Assembly: GCA_947460615.1 (NCBI GenBank)
Contig: CANHHG010000016.1
Span: 1-34,697, forward strand
Direction: 5' to 3'
From: Bacteroidota bacterium
Lineage (GTDB): Bacteria > Bacteroidota > Bacteroidia > Flavobacteriales > Flavobacteriaceae
DNA length: 34,697 nt
In this document: piece after piece, positions 1-7,963 of the stretch
Layout: each line of letters opens with the position of its first letter
Position numbering within the stretch: position 1 is the stretch's first letter
Program-made: the position numbers and the translations under genes
The notes under the pieces: model-generated
Databases searched by the model: none
What the model saw: the letters and a program-made list of their open reading frames with translations, nothing else
What the model was told of the DNA's origin: nothing

Positions 1-2
1 AC

Positions 3-785
3 ATCTATATAATTTTAATTATTTTCGGTTTTTCGTCTTGTAGCGAATATCAAAAAGCCATCAAATCAGAAGATCTTACAGTAAAATTTGATCAGGCTTC
101 AAAGCAATACGAAAAAGGAAAATACTATAAAGCACTTACTCTTTTTGAACAAATGGCCCCTTCGTTTAGAGGTCAACCAGAAGCTGAAAAGATGTTTTAT
201 ATGTTTTCTCAATCATATTATAAAACAAAACAGTATTATTTATCGGGTTATCAGTTTGAGAGTTTTGCAGCTGGATATCCTAAAAGTGATAAAATTGAGG
301 AAGCTTCTTTTTTGGGAGCAAAAAGTTATTCAATGTTGTCGCCTGTATACAGTTTAGATCAAACAGATACTGAGAAAGCAATAGAAAAACTTCAATCATT
401 TATAGATGCCTTTCCTAATTCTACTTATTTAGGTGAGGCCAATATAGTGGTTAAAGCACTGAGAGAAAAAATGGAGAAAAAGGCTTACGAAAATGCTTTC
501 GAATACAATAAAATAGCTGATTTTAAATCGGCAATTGTTGCTTTAGAAAATTTTATAATTGATTATCCAGGTACCCCTTATAAAGAAAAAGCATTGTACT
601 ATAAATTAGATTCTGCATACCAGTTAGCAATTAATAGCGTGCCTGCTAAAATGGAAGAGCGTTTAAATGCAGCTAAAACTGCTTATAATAATTTAATAAA
701 ATTCAATTCGAATACAGAATTCAAACAAAAAGCCGATAATATGTTGGCAATAATTAATACAGATTTAAAACAATTTTCAAAATAA
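3..785 (+). CDS. bamD: Outer membrane assembly lipoprotein BamD (5' partial)
   Basis: This is the BamD/YfiO component of the BAM complex, a periplasm-facing lipoprotein that helps insert beta-barrel proteins into the outer membrane. The reading frame is open from the left edge of the window, so the start codon is missing. The first visible codons encode a hydrophobic signal-peptide core ending in a lipobox (F-S-S-C), with the lipidated Cys at bases 39-41. The rest is helical, TPR-like and rich in Tyr, Lys and Ala (for example YKTKQYYLSGYQFESF and a later FIIDYPGTPYKEKALYY), as in BamD. An internal ATG at 153 would drop both the signal peptide and the first TPR and is not the true start. rpoZ follows 11 nt downstream. 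The BamD assignment rests on the lipobox, the TPR pattern and the rpoZ-coaBC-DUF4835-recN neighbourhood usual in flavobacteria. Confidence 0.88.
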   Translation: MYIILIIFGFSSCSEYQKAIKSEDLTVKFDQASKQYEKGKYYKALTLFEQMAPSFRGQPEAEKMFYMFSQSYYKTKQYYLSGYQFESFAAGYPKSDKIEEASFLGAKSYSMLSPVYSLDQTDTEKAIEKLQSFIDAFPNSTYLGEANIVVKALREKMEKKAYENAFEYNKIADFKSAIVALENFIIDYPGTPYKEKALYYKLDSAYQLAINSVPAKMEERLNAAKTAYNNLIKFNSNTEFKQKADNMLAIINTDLKQFSK

Positions 786-796
786 TTAGAAAAGTC

Positions 797-1111
797 ATGG
801 ATTTAAAAAAGACGAATGCTCCAGTAAATACAATTACTTACAATAAAAGTAAAATTGAAGAGCCAACAGGTAATGTATATGAAGCAATTACTATTATGGC
901 AAAAAGAGCGAATCAAATTAACTCTGAAATTAAAAAAGAATTGACTGAAAAGTTGGAGGAGTTTGCAACCTATAATGATAGCTTGGAAGAAGTATTCGAG
1001 AATAAAGAACAAATCGAAGTTTCTAAATTTTATGAAAAATTGCCTAAACCACATGCATTAGCAGTTCAAGAATGGTTAGATGATAAAATCTACCATAGAG
1101 AATCAAAATAA
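797..1111 (+). CDS. rpoZ: RNA polymerase omega subunit, Rpb6-like bacteroidetal type
   Basis: This 104-residue acidic/basic helical protein matches the omega/Rpb6 type found in Bacteroidota. Omega binds the beta' subunit and helps assemble and stabilise RNA polymerase. The recognisable part is residues 25-45 (GNVYEAITIMAKRANQINSEI), which corresponds to the conserved omega helix with the AxxRA-like core. The N-terminal MARVT motif of proteobacterial omega is absent, as expected for this branch, and the C-terminal tail is longer. It lies between bamD (11 nt upstream) and coaBC (11 nt downstream) and is probably part of one transcript. No separate promoter was seen. The call relies on similarity in memory to flavobacterial omega proteins and on synteny. 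Confidence 0.85.
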   Translation: MDLKKTNAPVNTITYNKSKIEEPTGNVYEAITIMAKRANQINSEIKKELTEKLEEFATYNDSLEEVFENKEQIEVSKFYEKLPKPHALAVQEWLDDKIYHRESK

Positions 1112-1122
1112 AAAAAAACAAA

Positions 1123-2364
1123 ATGTCAGTTTTAAGTGGTAAGAATATAGTACTAGGAATTTCTGGTGGAATTGCTGCTTATAAGACTGCTTCATTAGTT
1201 AGGTTATTCATAAAAGCAGGTGCACATGTCCAAGTGATAATGACACCTGCTTCTAAGGATTTTATTACCCCGTTAACGCTATCAACTCTATCTAAAAGAC
1301 CCGTTTTTTCAAGCTTTTATAAAGAAAAAGAAAACTTAGATCCTGAAGTTGAAAATCCAAATCAAAATTTAGAATGGAACAATCATGTAGAAATTGGTCT
1401 TTGGGCTGATTTTATGATAATTGCTCCCGCTACTGCTAATACCTTATCTAAAATGTCCAATGGAATTTGTGATAATTTGTTAATTGCTACCTATTTGTCT
1501 GCTAAATGCCCTGTTTATTTTGCTCCTGCAATGGATTTGGATATGTACAAACATCCTTCAACAATTGAGAGTTTTGAAAAACTTAAGTCATTTGGAAATA
1601 TAATTATCCCAGCGGAATCCGGAGAGCTTGCAAGTGGACTTTCAGGTGAAGGGAGAATGGCAGAGCCAGAAAACATAATTGCATTTATTGAAAACAATAT
1701 CCAATCGGAATTACCATTAACCGGTAAAAAAATTCTAATTACAGCTGGGCCTACCTATGAAGCAATAGATCCTGTTCGTTTTATTGGAAACCATTCGTCT
1801 GGAAAAATGGGGTATGATTTGGCATTATGTGCTGCGAATTATGGTGCTTCAGTAATATTGATTTCGGGCCCAACACACTTATCAATCAATCACGATTTAG
1901 TTCAAAAAATCAATATTTCCTCAGCGGAAGAAATGTATTTTCAATGTCACCAATATTTTAAATCATCTGATGTATTTATTGGAGCTGCAGCTGTAGCAGA
2001 TTATAAACCAAAAAACCCTGAAAATCATAAAATAAAAAAGTCTGATGAATCGTTTGTATTAGAACTAGAAAAAACAAAAGATATTTTACAATCATTAGGA
2101 AAAATAAAGGAAAATCAATTTTTAATTGGTTTCGCATTAGAAACAGAAAATGAAATTGAAAATGCAAAGCAAAAAATTCAGAAAAAAAACTTAGATTTGA
2201 TCGTTTTAAACTCTTTACAGGATAAAGGTGCAGGATTTGGTGGAACCACCAATAAAGTGACTTTTATTGACAGTGATTTTAATTTGTTCCCTATGGATTT
2301 AAAATCCAAAGAAGAAGTTGCAAACGATATTTTAATTAAAATAATTGCTCATTATGAAGCTTAA
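1123..2364 (+). CDS. coaBC: Bifunctional phosphopantothenoylcysteine decarboxylase / phosphopantothenate-cysteine ligase
   Basis: CoaBC joins cysteine to 4'-phosphopantothenate (CoaB) and then decarboxylates the product to 4'-phosphopantetheine (CoaC, FMN-dependent) in coenzyme A synthesis. The flavoprotein domain occupies about residues 6-180: the GISGGIAAYK start, catalytic-type His88 in NNHVEIGLWAD, APATANT at 101-107 and APAMDLDMY at 134-142. The ligase domain starts near 200 with GKKILITAGPTYEAIDPVRF and continues with the GNHSSGKMG nucleotide site and AAAVADYKP near 288. The 413-residue length is typical. In the decarboxylase substrate flap, the Cys of E. coli Dfp (ACGD) appears as Ser171 in ELASGLSGEGRM. 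The next gene overlaps its 3' end by 11 nt, which suggests translational coupling. The later CoA enzyme coaE lies at 7309. Confidence 0.97.
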   Translation: MSVLSGKNIVLGISGGIAAYKTASLVRLFIKAGAHVQVIMTPASKDFITPLTLSTLSKRPVFSSFYKEKENLDPEVENPNQNLEWNNHVEIGLWADFMIIAPATANTLSKMSNGICDNLLIATYLSAKCPVYFAPAMDLDMYKHPSTIESFEKLKSFGNIIIPAESGELASGLSGEGRMAEPENIIAFIENNIQSELPLTGKKILITAGPTYEAIDPVRFIGNHSSGKMGYDLALCAANYGASVILISGPTHLSINHDLVQKINISSAEEMYFQCHQYFKSSDVFIGAAAVADYKPKNPENHKIKKSDESFVLELEKTKDILQSLGKIKENQFLIGFALETENEIENAKQKIQKKNLDLIVLNSLQDKGAGFGGTTNKVTFIDSDFNLFPMDLKSKEEVANDILIKIIAHYEA

Positions 2365-3244
2365 ATTATATTGCTTTTTCATATTATTATTTTTTGGAGT
2401 TGCTACCGCACAACAGTTAAATTGTAGTGTTAAAGTAAATTCGGATCAAATTACAATCACCAATAAACAAATTTTTAACACCTTAGAAAATTCTCTCTCT
2501 GATTTCGTAAACAAGACAGATTGGACCGGAATTCCTTATAAGCAGGAAGAAAAAATCAATTGTTCTATGTATATTACTATTACTGCTTATGATTCTAATC
2601 AATTTACAGGAACAATCCAAGTTCAATCTTCTCGTCCGGTATATAATTCAACATACTCGTCTCCAATTTTGAATTATAACGACAAAGATTTTTCTTTTAA
2701 ATATAATGAGTTTGAGAATTTAAATTTTAATCCTACTAATTTTGAATCCAATTTAGTATCTGTTATCGCTTTTTATTCTTTTGTTATCATTGGAATGGAT
2801 GGAGATACTTTTTCAAAACAAGGTGGAAGTAAATATTTAGAAACTGCCCAGGACGTTGCTAATGTAGCCGTAACCGGAGGTTATAAAGGATGGGGGCAAG
2901 CCGATGGAATTCAAAACCGCTTTTTCTTAATCAATGATATGCTTTCAAGTACTTTTGTTTCTTTTAGAGAAGCGTTATATGAATATCATTATGAAGGACT
3001 TGATGCTATGAATAACGATTTGCAATCTGCGAAACTTAAAATAAAACAGGCCATTTCAACACTTGGTAAAATTAATGAAATTCGACCTAACGCATTTATT
3101 ACAAGAGTATTCTTTGATTCGAAATCAGATGAAATTGTTTCTATTTTTTCTGCCGGACCATCAATGGATAATAAAGAGTTAATTTCAAAATTGAATACAA
3201 TTTCTCCTATGAATTTGTCTAAATGGGCAGAAATTAAGTATTAA
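2354..3244 (+). CDS. DUF4835 family exported protein
   Basis: This 296-residue secreted protein belongs to a Bacteroidota-specific family (DUF4835) of unknown function that regularly sits between coaBC and recN. I choose the ATG at 2354, because an upstream in-frame TTG at 2345 would only add three residues before a good signal peptide (MKLKLYCFFILLFFGVATAQ, cleavage after ATA-Q). The mature part is beta-rich. It has a stretch resembling the family core near residues 190-215, where residues read RFFLINDMLSSTFVSFREA. A predicted location in the periplasm follows from the signal peptide and the lack of a lipobox Cys. The start overlaps the coaBC stop by 11 nt. Function is unknown, and linkage to bamD is the only hint of an envelope role. 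Confidence 0.85.
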   Translation: MKLKLYCFFILLFFGVATAQQLNCSVKVNSDQITITNKQIFNTLENSLSDFVNKTDWTGIPYKQEEKINCSMYITITAYDSNQFTGTIQVQSSRPVYNSTYSSPILNYNDKDFSFKYNEFENLNFNPTNFESNLVSVIAFYSFVIIGMDGDTFSKQGGSKYLETAQDVANVAVTGGYKGWGQADGIQNRFFLINDMLSSTFVSFREALYEYHYEGLDAMNNDLQSAKLKIKQAISTLGKINEIRPNAFITRVFFDSKSDEIVSIFSAGPSMDNKELISKLNTISPMNLSKWAEIKY

Positions 3245-3274
3245 ATAGGTTATAAAAAATAAATAGAATTTTCA

Positions 3275-4927
3275 ATGCTGGTTTCACTTTCAATAAGTAA
3301 TTTCGCTTTAATTGATAAATTAGGAATTGATTTTTCTGATGGATTTTCAATTATTACTGGTGAAACAGGAGCAGGAAAATCGATTTTGCTTGGTGCCTTG
3401 GGATTAGTTTTAGGTAAAAGAGCCGACCTAACATCACTCAAAAACAAAGAAGATAAATGTGTTATTGAGGCTCATTTTCAAATTGAAAATTATAATCTTC
3501 AGTCCTTTTTTGAATCCAATGATTTGGATTACGAAAATGAAACAATTATTCGTCGAGAAATATTGCCTTCGGGAAAATCTAGAGCATTTATTAATGATAG
3601 CCCAGTAAATCTTCAAGAATTACAAGATTTAGGAGTTTTTCTAATTGATATTCATTCCCAACATCAAACACAAGAGCTTTCAGAAGAATTATTTCAATTT
3701 CAAATAATTGATTCAGTTGCCAATAATTTAGAAAATATCAATCGATATTCCACGATTTTAAGTTCCTATAAAAAAGATAAGTCTAATTTAGACAAACTAA
3801 ATTCTAAACTGCAATCATTATTAAAAGAGCAGGATTATAATACTTTTTTATTAGATGAATTGTTGTCGGCCAAACTAAAAGTACACGATCAAGAGGAGTT
3901 AGAACAAGTTTATGAGCAACTCAATAATGTTGAACTTATAAAGGAAAACTTGGTTAAATCACTTGCTATAGCTAATGAAGAGCAGTTTGGAATTCTTCAA
4001 AATTTGAAAGAAATTAAAATTGCTTTACAGAAAACAATAGCGTTTTCCTCAAATTATCAATCTTTATTTGACAGAGTTAATAGTCTAACAATTGAATTTA
4101 ATGATATTATTGATGAATTAAGCATGAATTCAGAGAGTTTAGTTCATGATCCTGAGAGTTTAGAATTGGTCAATCAAAAGTTACAAAATATTTATAACTT
4201 ACAAAAGAAACACCAAGTAAATTCAGTTGCTGAGCTGTTAGAAATTCAAAAAGATTTAGACGATAAAGTAGTTTCAGTGGTAGATCTTGAATTTGAGATA
4301 AAAAAATTAGCAGCTAAAATTGAAGAAACCACCTTAGAATTGGATAAATTAGCAATTGTTATTCGAAATAATAGACTGAAGTCTGTGCCAGTTTTATCTG
4401 AAAAATTGATATTTATTTTAGAACAATTGGGGATGCTAAATGTTCGTTTTAATATGGAATTGAAAGAAACGGAACATTATTTTGTCAATGGAAAAGATGA
4501 ATTACAATTTTTGTTTTCTGCTAATAAAGGCTCTGATTTTGGGTTGTTAAAAAAAGTTGCTTCAGGAGGTGAATTGTCTAGAATAATGCTTGCAGTAAAA
4601 GCAATTTTAGCTCAATATTCAGATTTGCCAACTATTATATTTGATGAAATTGATACAGGTGTTTCGGGAGAAATTGCTAATAAAATGGCAACTATTATGA
4701 AAGAGATGAGTAACAATATGCAGGTATTTTCAATTACCCATTTACCTCAAATTGCAGCTAAAGGGAAAACACATTATAAAGTATTTAAGTCAATTCAAGG
4801 CGATACGACCATATCAGAATTAAAACTATTGACCTATGAAGATAGAATTGTTGAAATTGCCGAAATGTTATCAGGAAAAGACATTTCTGATTCCGCTTTA
4901 AATCATGCCAAAGCCTTATTAAATTAA
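3275..4927 (+). CDS. recN: DNA repair ATPase RecN
   Basis: RecN is an SMC-like cytosolic ATPase that acts with RecA in double-strand break repair. The 550-residue length fits the family. The N-terminal half of the ATPase carries the Walker A sequence GETGAGKS at residues 29-36. Residues about 150-370 form the long coiled-coil arms, rich in Leu, Glu and Lys. The C-terminal half has the ABC signature VASGGELSR at 428-436 and Walker B TIIFDEIDTG at 453-462, followed by the FSITHLPQIAAK switch-histidine segment. A conserved DIHSQHQTQEL motif (125-135) is also typical of RecN. It lies 30 nt after the DUF4835 gene and is probably the last gene of the bamD transcript. Confidence 0.97.
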   Translation: MLVSLSISNFALIDKLGIDFSDGFSIITGETGAGKSILLGALGLVLGKRADLTSLKNKEDKCVIEAHFQIENYNLQSFFESNDLDYENETIIRREILPSGKSRAFINDSPVNLQELQDLGVFLIDIHSQHQTQELSEELFQFQIIDSVANNLENINRYSTILSSYKKDKSNLDKLNSKLQSLLKEQDYNTFLLDELLSAKLKVHDQEELEQVYEQLNNVELIKENLVKSLAIANEEQFGILQNLKEIKIALQKTIAFSSNYQSLFDRVNSLTIEFNDIIDELSMNSESLVHDPESLELVNQKLQNIYNLQKKHQVNSVAELLEIQKDLDDKVVSVVDLEFEIKKLAAKIEETTLELDKLAIVIRNNRLKSVPVLSEKLIFILEQLGMLNVRFNMELKETEHYFVNGKDELQFLFSANKGSDFGLLKKVASGGELSRIMLAVKAILAQYSDLPTIIFDEIDTGVSGEIANKMATIMKEMSNNMQVFSITHLPQIAAKGKTHYKVFKSIQGDTTISELKLLTYEDRIVEIAEMLSGKDISDSALNHAKALLN

Positions 4928-4936
4928 ATATTTTTA

Positions 4937-4944
4937 TAATTTTG
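4937..4944 (+). promoter_or_regulatory. Candidate -7 promoter element for fabV
   Basis: TAATTTTG matches the Bacteroidota -7 consensus TAnnTTTG. It lies just after recN and about 35 nt before the fabV ATG, which would give a leader of roughly 30 nt. No TTG occurs at the ideal 19-nt spacing, so only the -7 element supports it. Confidence 0.5.
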
Positions 4945-4979
4945 CAGTACCCTATTATTAATTAGAATAAAATTAAAAA

Positions 4980-6170
4980 ATGATCATAGAACCAAGAATG
5001 CGAGGATTTATTTGCTTAACAGCACACCCAAAAGGTTGTGAGCAAAGTGTTAAAAATCAAATTGAATATGTAAAATCAAAAGGCACTATTGATGGTGCAA
5101 AAAAAGTATTAGTTATTGGAGCGTCAACAGGATTTGGTTTGGCATCAAGAATAACGAGTGCTTTTGGTTCTAATGCTTCTACTATTGGGGTGTTTTTTGA
5201 AAAACCACCTACAGAGGGAAAAACAGCTTCTCCAGGATGGTATAATTCTGCCGCTTTTGAGAAATTAACGAATGAATCAGGGTTATATGCAAAAAGTATC
5301 AATGGTGATGCATTTTCAAGCGAAATAAAAAATCAAACTATTGATTTAATAAAAGCCGATTTAGGTCAAATAGATTTAGTAATTTATAGTTTGGCCTCTC
5401 CGGTGAGGTTGAATCCAAATACAGGAATATTACACCGTTCCGTTTTAAAACCAATAGGAACTACATTTACAAATAAAACGGTTGATTTTCACACAGGAAA
5501 AGTTTCAGAAGTTTCAATTGAACCCGCTAATCAAGAAGATATTGATAATACAGTGGTTGTTATGGGAGGTGAAGATTGGAAAATGTGGATGAATGCTTTA
5601 AATGAGGCAGGAGTTTTATCCAATGACGCTATGACATTAGCTTACTCATACATCGGTCCGGAAGTTACTGAAGCGGTATATCGAAAAGGAACAATTGGTC
5701 GTGCAAAAGATCATTTAGAAGCGACTGCTTTTGAAATTACAAAACAATTAGAAAGTGTAAACTGTAAAGCATATGTTTCAGTTAATAAGGCTTTGGTAAC
5801 TCAAGCTAGTTCTGCTATTCCAGTAATTCCATTGTATATTTCACTATTGTATAAGATTATGAAAGAAGAAGGAATTCATGAAGGATGTATTGAGCAAATT
5901 CAACGTTTGTTTCAAGATAGATTGTATTCAGGTTCTAAAATACCAACTGATGATAAAGGTAGAATTAGAATTGATGATTGGGAAATGAGAGATGATATTC
6001 AAGAAAAAGTGGCTAAGTTGTGGAAAGAAGCTACCACAGAATCATTGCCAAATATTGGAGATTTAAATGGTTATACAAACGATTTTCATAATTTATTTGG
6101 TTTTGGATTTGATGGCGTAGATTATCAAGCTGATACTAATGAGATGGTTGATATTTTAAGTATTACCTAA
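4980..6170 (+). CDS. fabV: Enoyl-ACP/trans-2-enoyl-CoA reductase FabV
   Basis: FabV reduces the trans-2-enoyl-ACP (or -CoA) double bond with NADH in the last step of each fatty-acid elongation cycle. The 396-residue length is typical and much longer than FabI. Visible features are the N-terminal IIEPRMRGFICLTAHPKGC segment, the Rossmann loop GASTGFGLASR at 47-57, and the FabV signature YSYIGPEVTEAVY with catalytic Tyr234 and Lys243 spaced Y-x8-K (EAVYRKGTIGRAK). GGEDWKMWM at 196-204 and the C-terminal GFGFDGVDY are also family hallmarks. It has its own candidate promoter and a downstream hairpin, so it looks monocistronic. FabV enzymes are generally less sensitive to triclosan than FabI. I saw no fabI in the window. 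Confidence 0.97.
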   Translation: MIIEPRMRGFICLTAHPKGCEQSVKNQIEYVKSKGTIDGAKKVLVIGASTGFGLASRITSAFGSNASTIGVFFEKPPTEGKTASPGWYNSAAFEKLTNESGLYAKSINGDAFSSEIKNQTIDLIKADLGQIDLVIYSLASPVRLNPNTGILHRSVLKPIGTTFTNKTVDFHTGKVSEVSIEPANQEDIDNTVVVMGGEDWKMWMNALNEAGVLSNDAMTLAYSYIGPEVTEAVYRKGTIGRAKDHLEATAFEITKQLESVNCKAYVSVNKALVTQASSAIPVIPLYISLLYKIMKEEGIHEGCIEQIQRLFQDRLYSGSKIPTDDKGRIRIDDWEMRDDIQEKVAKLWKEATTESLPNIGDLNGYTNDFHNLFGFGFDGVDYQADTNEMVDILSIT

Positions 6171-6186
6171 TTATATAAATATTTAT

Positions 6187-6246
6187 AAGCCACAAAGACA
6201 GAGGTTTTTAGAAATATCCTTTGAATTTGTGGCTTTTATATTTTGA
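6187..6246 (+). terminator. Rho-independent terminator after fabV
   Basis: AAGCCACAAA at 6187-6196 pairs perfectly with TTTGTGGCTT at 6226-6235. The 29-nt loop can fold a little further (AGG/CCT). A T-rich tail follows. It separates fabV from the glycosyltransferase promoter. The long loop makes it less certain than the other terminators here. Confidence 0.6.
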
Positions 6247-6274
6247 AAAAAACGATACTATGTCGATTTTGATT

Positions 6275-6282
6275 TATCTTTG
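6275..6282 (+). promoter_or_regulatory. Candidate -7 promoter element for the glycosyltransferase-coaE pair
   Basis: TATCTTTG matches TAnnTTTG exactly and lies 31 nt before the ATG at 6314, downstream of the fabV terminator. No TTG is found 19 nt upstream, so support comes from the -7 element and position. Confidence 0.5.
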
Positions 6283-6313
6283 TTAAATAATTGAACAAAT
6301 CCCTAAATTACAA

Positions 6314-7312
6314 ATGTATTTTTCAATAATTATTCCAGTATATAATCGTCCTGACGAGATAAAAGAACTTTTAGAAAGTTTAGCTAAAGCAGACTATAAA
6401 ACTGAATTCGAAGTAGTTATTGTAGAAGATGGTTCAACTGAAACCTGTGAAAATATAGTTAATGAGTTTAAGATCCTATTAAACATTTCCTATTTTGTAA
6501 AAGAAAATTCAGGACCTGGTGATTCAAGAAATTTCGGAATGAGAAAAGCTAAAGGTGATTATTTCTTGATTTTTGATTCCGATTGCATAATTCCAATTGA
6601 CTATTTATCTGAAGTTTCAAGACAATTAAATCTTGAATTTGTAGATTGTTTCGGTGGCCCAGATCGAGCATTGCCAAGTTTTTCTAATGTACAAAAAGCT
6701 ATTGATTTTACTATGACCTCTTTCTTAACTACGGGTGGAATTCGAGGGGGATCTGCCACAATTGATCGCTTTCAACCTAGAAGTTTTAATATGGGATTGT
6801 CTAAAAAAGCGTTTGAAGTTTCTGGCGGTTTTGGTGACATTCATCCAGGGGAAGATCCAGATTTATCAATCAGATTATGGAAATTAGGTTTTGATTCAAA
6901 GCTTTTTTTAAAAGCATATGTCTATCATAAACGGCGAATTGATTGGGATAAATTTTATCTTCAAGTAAATAAATTTGGGAAAGCTAGACCTATATTAAAT
7001 AAATGGTATCCAGAATACAATAAGATTACTTATTTTTTACCTTCTTTATTTATTGTTGGTTTTTATTTTTCAATTTTTTTGTTAATTTTTGCTCAGGACT
7101 TACTTTTAAAATTATATTTTATCTATTTTATTGTTTTGTTTTTAAATTCAACTTATAAATCCAAAAATATGATAGTCGGCTATTTATCAGTTAAAGCAGC
7201 TTGGAAACAGTTTTCTGGCTATGGTTTTGGGTTTTTAGAATCATATATAAAAATTGCTGTATTAAAACAGCTTCCTGAGCGAGCATTTCCAGAATTATTC
7301 TTTAAAAAATGA
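6314..7312 (+). CDS. Family 2 glycosyltransferase with C-terminal membrane segments
   Basis: This is a GT-A fold, family GT2 enzyme that moves a sugar from a nucleotide-sugar donor to an unknown acceptor, probably a glycan or glycolipid at the inner membrane. Residues 1-110 hold the nucleotide-binding part: FSIIIPVYNRPDE near the start, VEDGS at 37-41 and the metal-binding DSD at 88-90. The acceptor part contains GGFGDIHPGEDPDLSIRLW, whose ED (180-181) is the likely base. Residues about 240-260 and 264-280 are hydrophobic and look like membrane helices. A basic tail follows. The stop overlaps the coaE ATG (ATGA), so the two genes are translationally coupled although their functions are unrelated. 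No other polysaccharide genes are nearby, so the product cannot be named. Confidence 0.9.
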   Translation: MYFSIIIPVYNRPDEIKELLESLAKADYKTEFEVVIVEDGSTETCENIVNEFKILLNISYFVKENSGPGDSRNFGMRKAKGDYFLIFDSDCIIPIDYLSEVSRQLNLEFVDCFGGPDRALPSFSNVQKAIDFTMTSFLTTGGIRGGSATIDRFQPRSFNMGLSKKAFEVSGGFGDIHPGEDPDLSIRLWKLGFDSKLFLKAYVYHKRRIDWDKFYLQVNKFGKARPILNKWYPEYNKITYFLPSLFIVGFYFSIFLLIFAQDLLLKLYFIYFIVLFLNSTYKSKNMIVGYLSVKAAWKQFSGYGFGFLESYIKIAVLKQLPERAFPELFFKK

Positions 7313-7893
7313 CAAAAATAATTGGATTGACTGGTGGAATTGGTAGTGGTAAAACAACTATTGCTAATCATATTAAATCTTTGGGGATTCCAGTTTATAA
7401 TTCAGACGAACAAGCAAAAAAAATACTTTATTTACCCAAAACTTTAAAATCTATAAAGTCAGTTTTTGGAAATGATATTTTTGAAAATGACAAACTTGAC
7501 AAAGTTAAATTATCAACTCTTGTTTTTAACAATCCCAAACTATTAAACCTTCTCAATCAAATTATTCATCCAGCAGTCAAAGTTGATTTTGAAAAGTGGC
7601 TTGTGAATAATATAAATTCACCTCTTGTAGTAAAAGAAGCAGCAATTTTATTTGAAAGTGGTAGTTATAAAGATTGTGATGTAATAATTTCGATTTCAGC
7701 TCCGCAAGAATTGAGAATTAAAAGAGTTATGGAAAGAGATCATCTCACCTACAAAGAAGTATTGTCTAGAATTAGCAATCAGTGGACTGACGAAATGCGA
7801 AGTAAAATGAGTAATTATGTTATTGAAAATCAAGATATTAAAAAAGCGTGTGCACAAACAGACGATTGTATTAAAATTTTATTAAATTACTAA
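7309..7893 (+). CDS. coaE: Dephospho-CoA kinase
   Basis: CoaE phosphorylates the 3'-OH of dephospho-CoA with ATP, the final step of coenzyme A synthesis, in the cytosol. The P-loop GGIGSGKT lies at residues 9-16. The family's IPVYNSDEQAKK segment (near 27-38) provides the conserved Asp. A later HPAV motif (LNQIIHPAV) and the lid segment RIKRVMERD with the following ISNQW are present. The 194-residue length is normal. The ATG is embedded in the stop of the glycosyltransferase gene, so expression probably depends on that transcript. Together with coaBC at 1123 it covers three of the last four steps of the CoA route; coaD is not in the window. Confidence 0.96.
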   Translation: MTKIIGLTGGIGSGKTTIANHIKSLGIPVYNSDEQAKKILYLPKTLKSIKSVFGNDIFENDKLDKVKLSTLVFNNPKLLNLLNQIIHPAVKVDFEKWLVNNINSPLVVKEAAILFESGSYKDCDVIISISAPQELRIKRVMERDHLTYKEVLSRISNQWTDEMRSKMSNYVIENQDIKKACAQTDDCIKILLNY

Positions 7894-7951
7894 TAAAAGT
7901 ATAAATTGTTAATGTTTGGTTAATATATTAATAGAATAAATGTTAAAATAT

Positions 7952-7959
7952 TAAATTTG
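7952..7959 (+). promoter_or_regulatory. Candidate -7 promoter element immediately before the histidine kinase
   Basis: TAAATTTG fits TAnnTTTG and ends only 4 nt before the ATG at 7964. If active, the transcript would start at or next to the start codon. No TTG at 19-nt spacing was seen, and an AT-rich sequence can give this match by chance. Confidence 0.35.
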
Positions 7960-7963
7960 ATTG

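Noticed and set aside
7400-7430. A8 run in coaE as another slippage site
   Set aside because: Runs of this length are expected in such AT-rich genes, and a shift here would only destroy the enzyme early with no functional short product.
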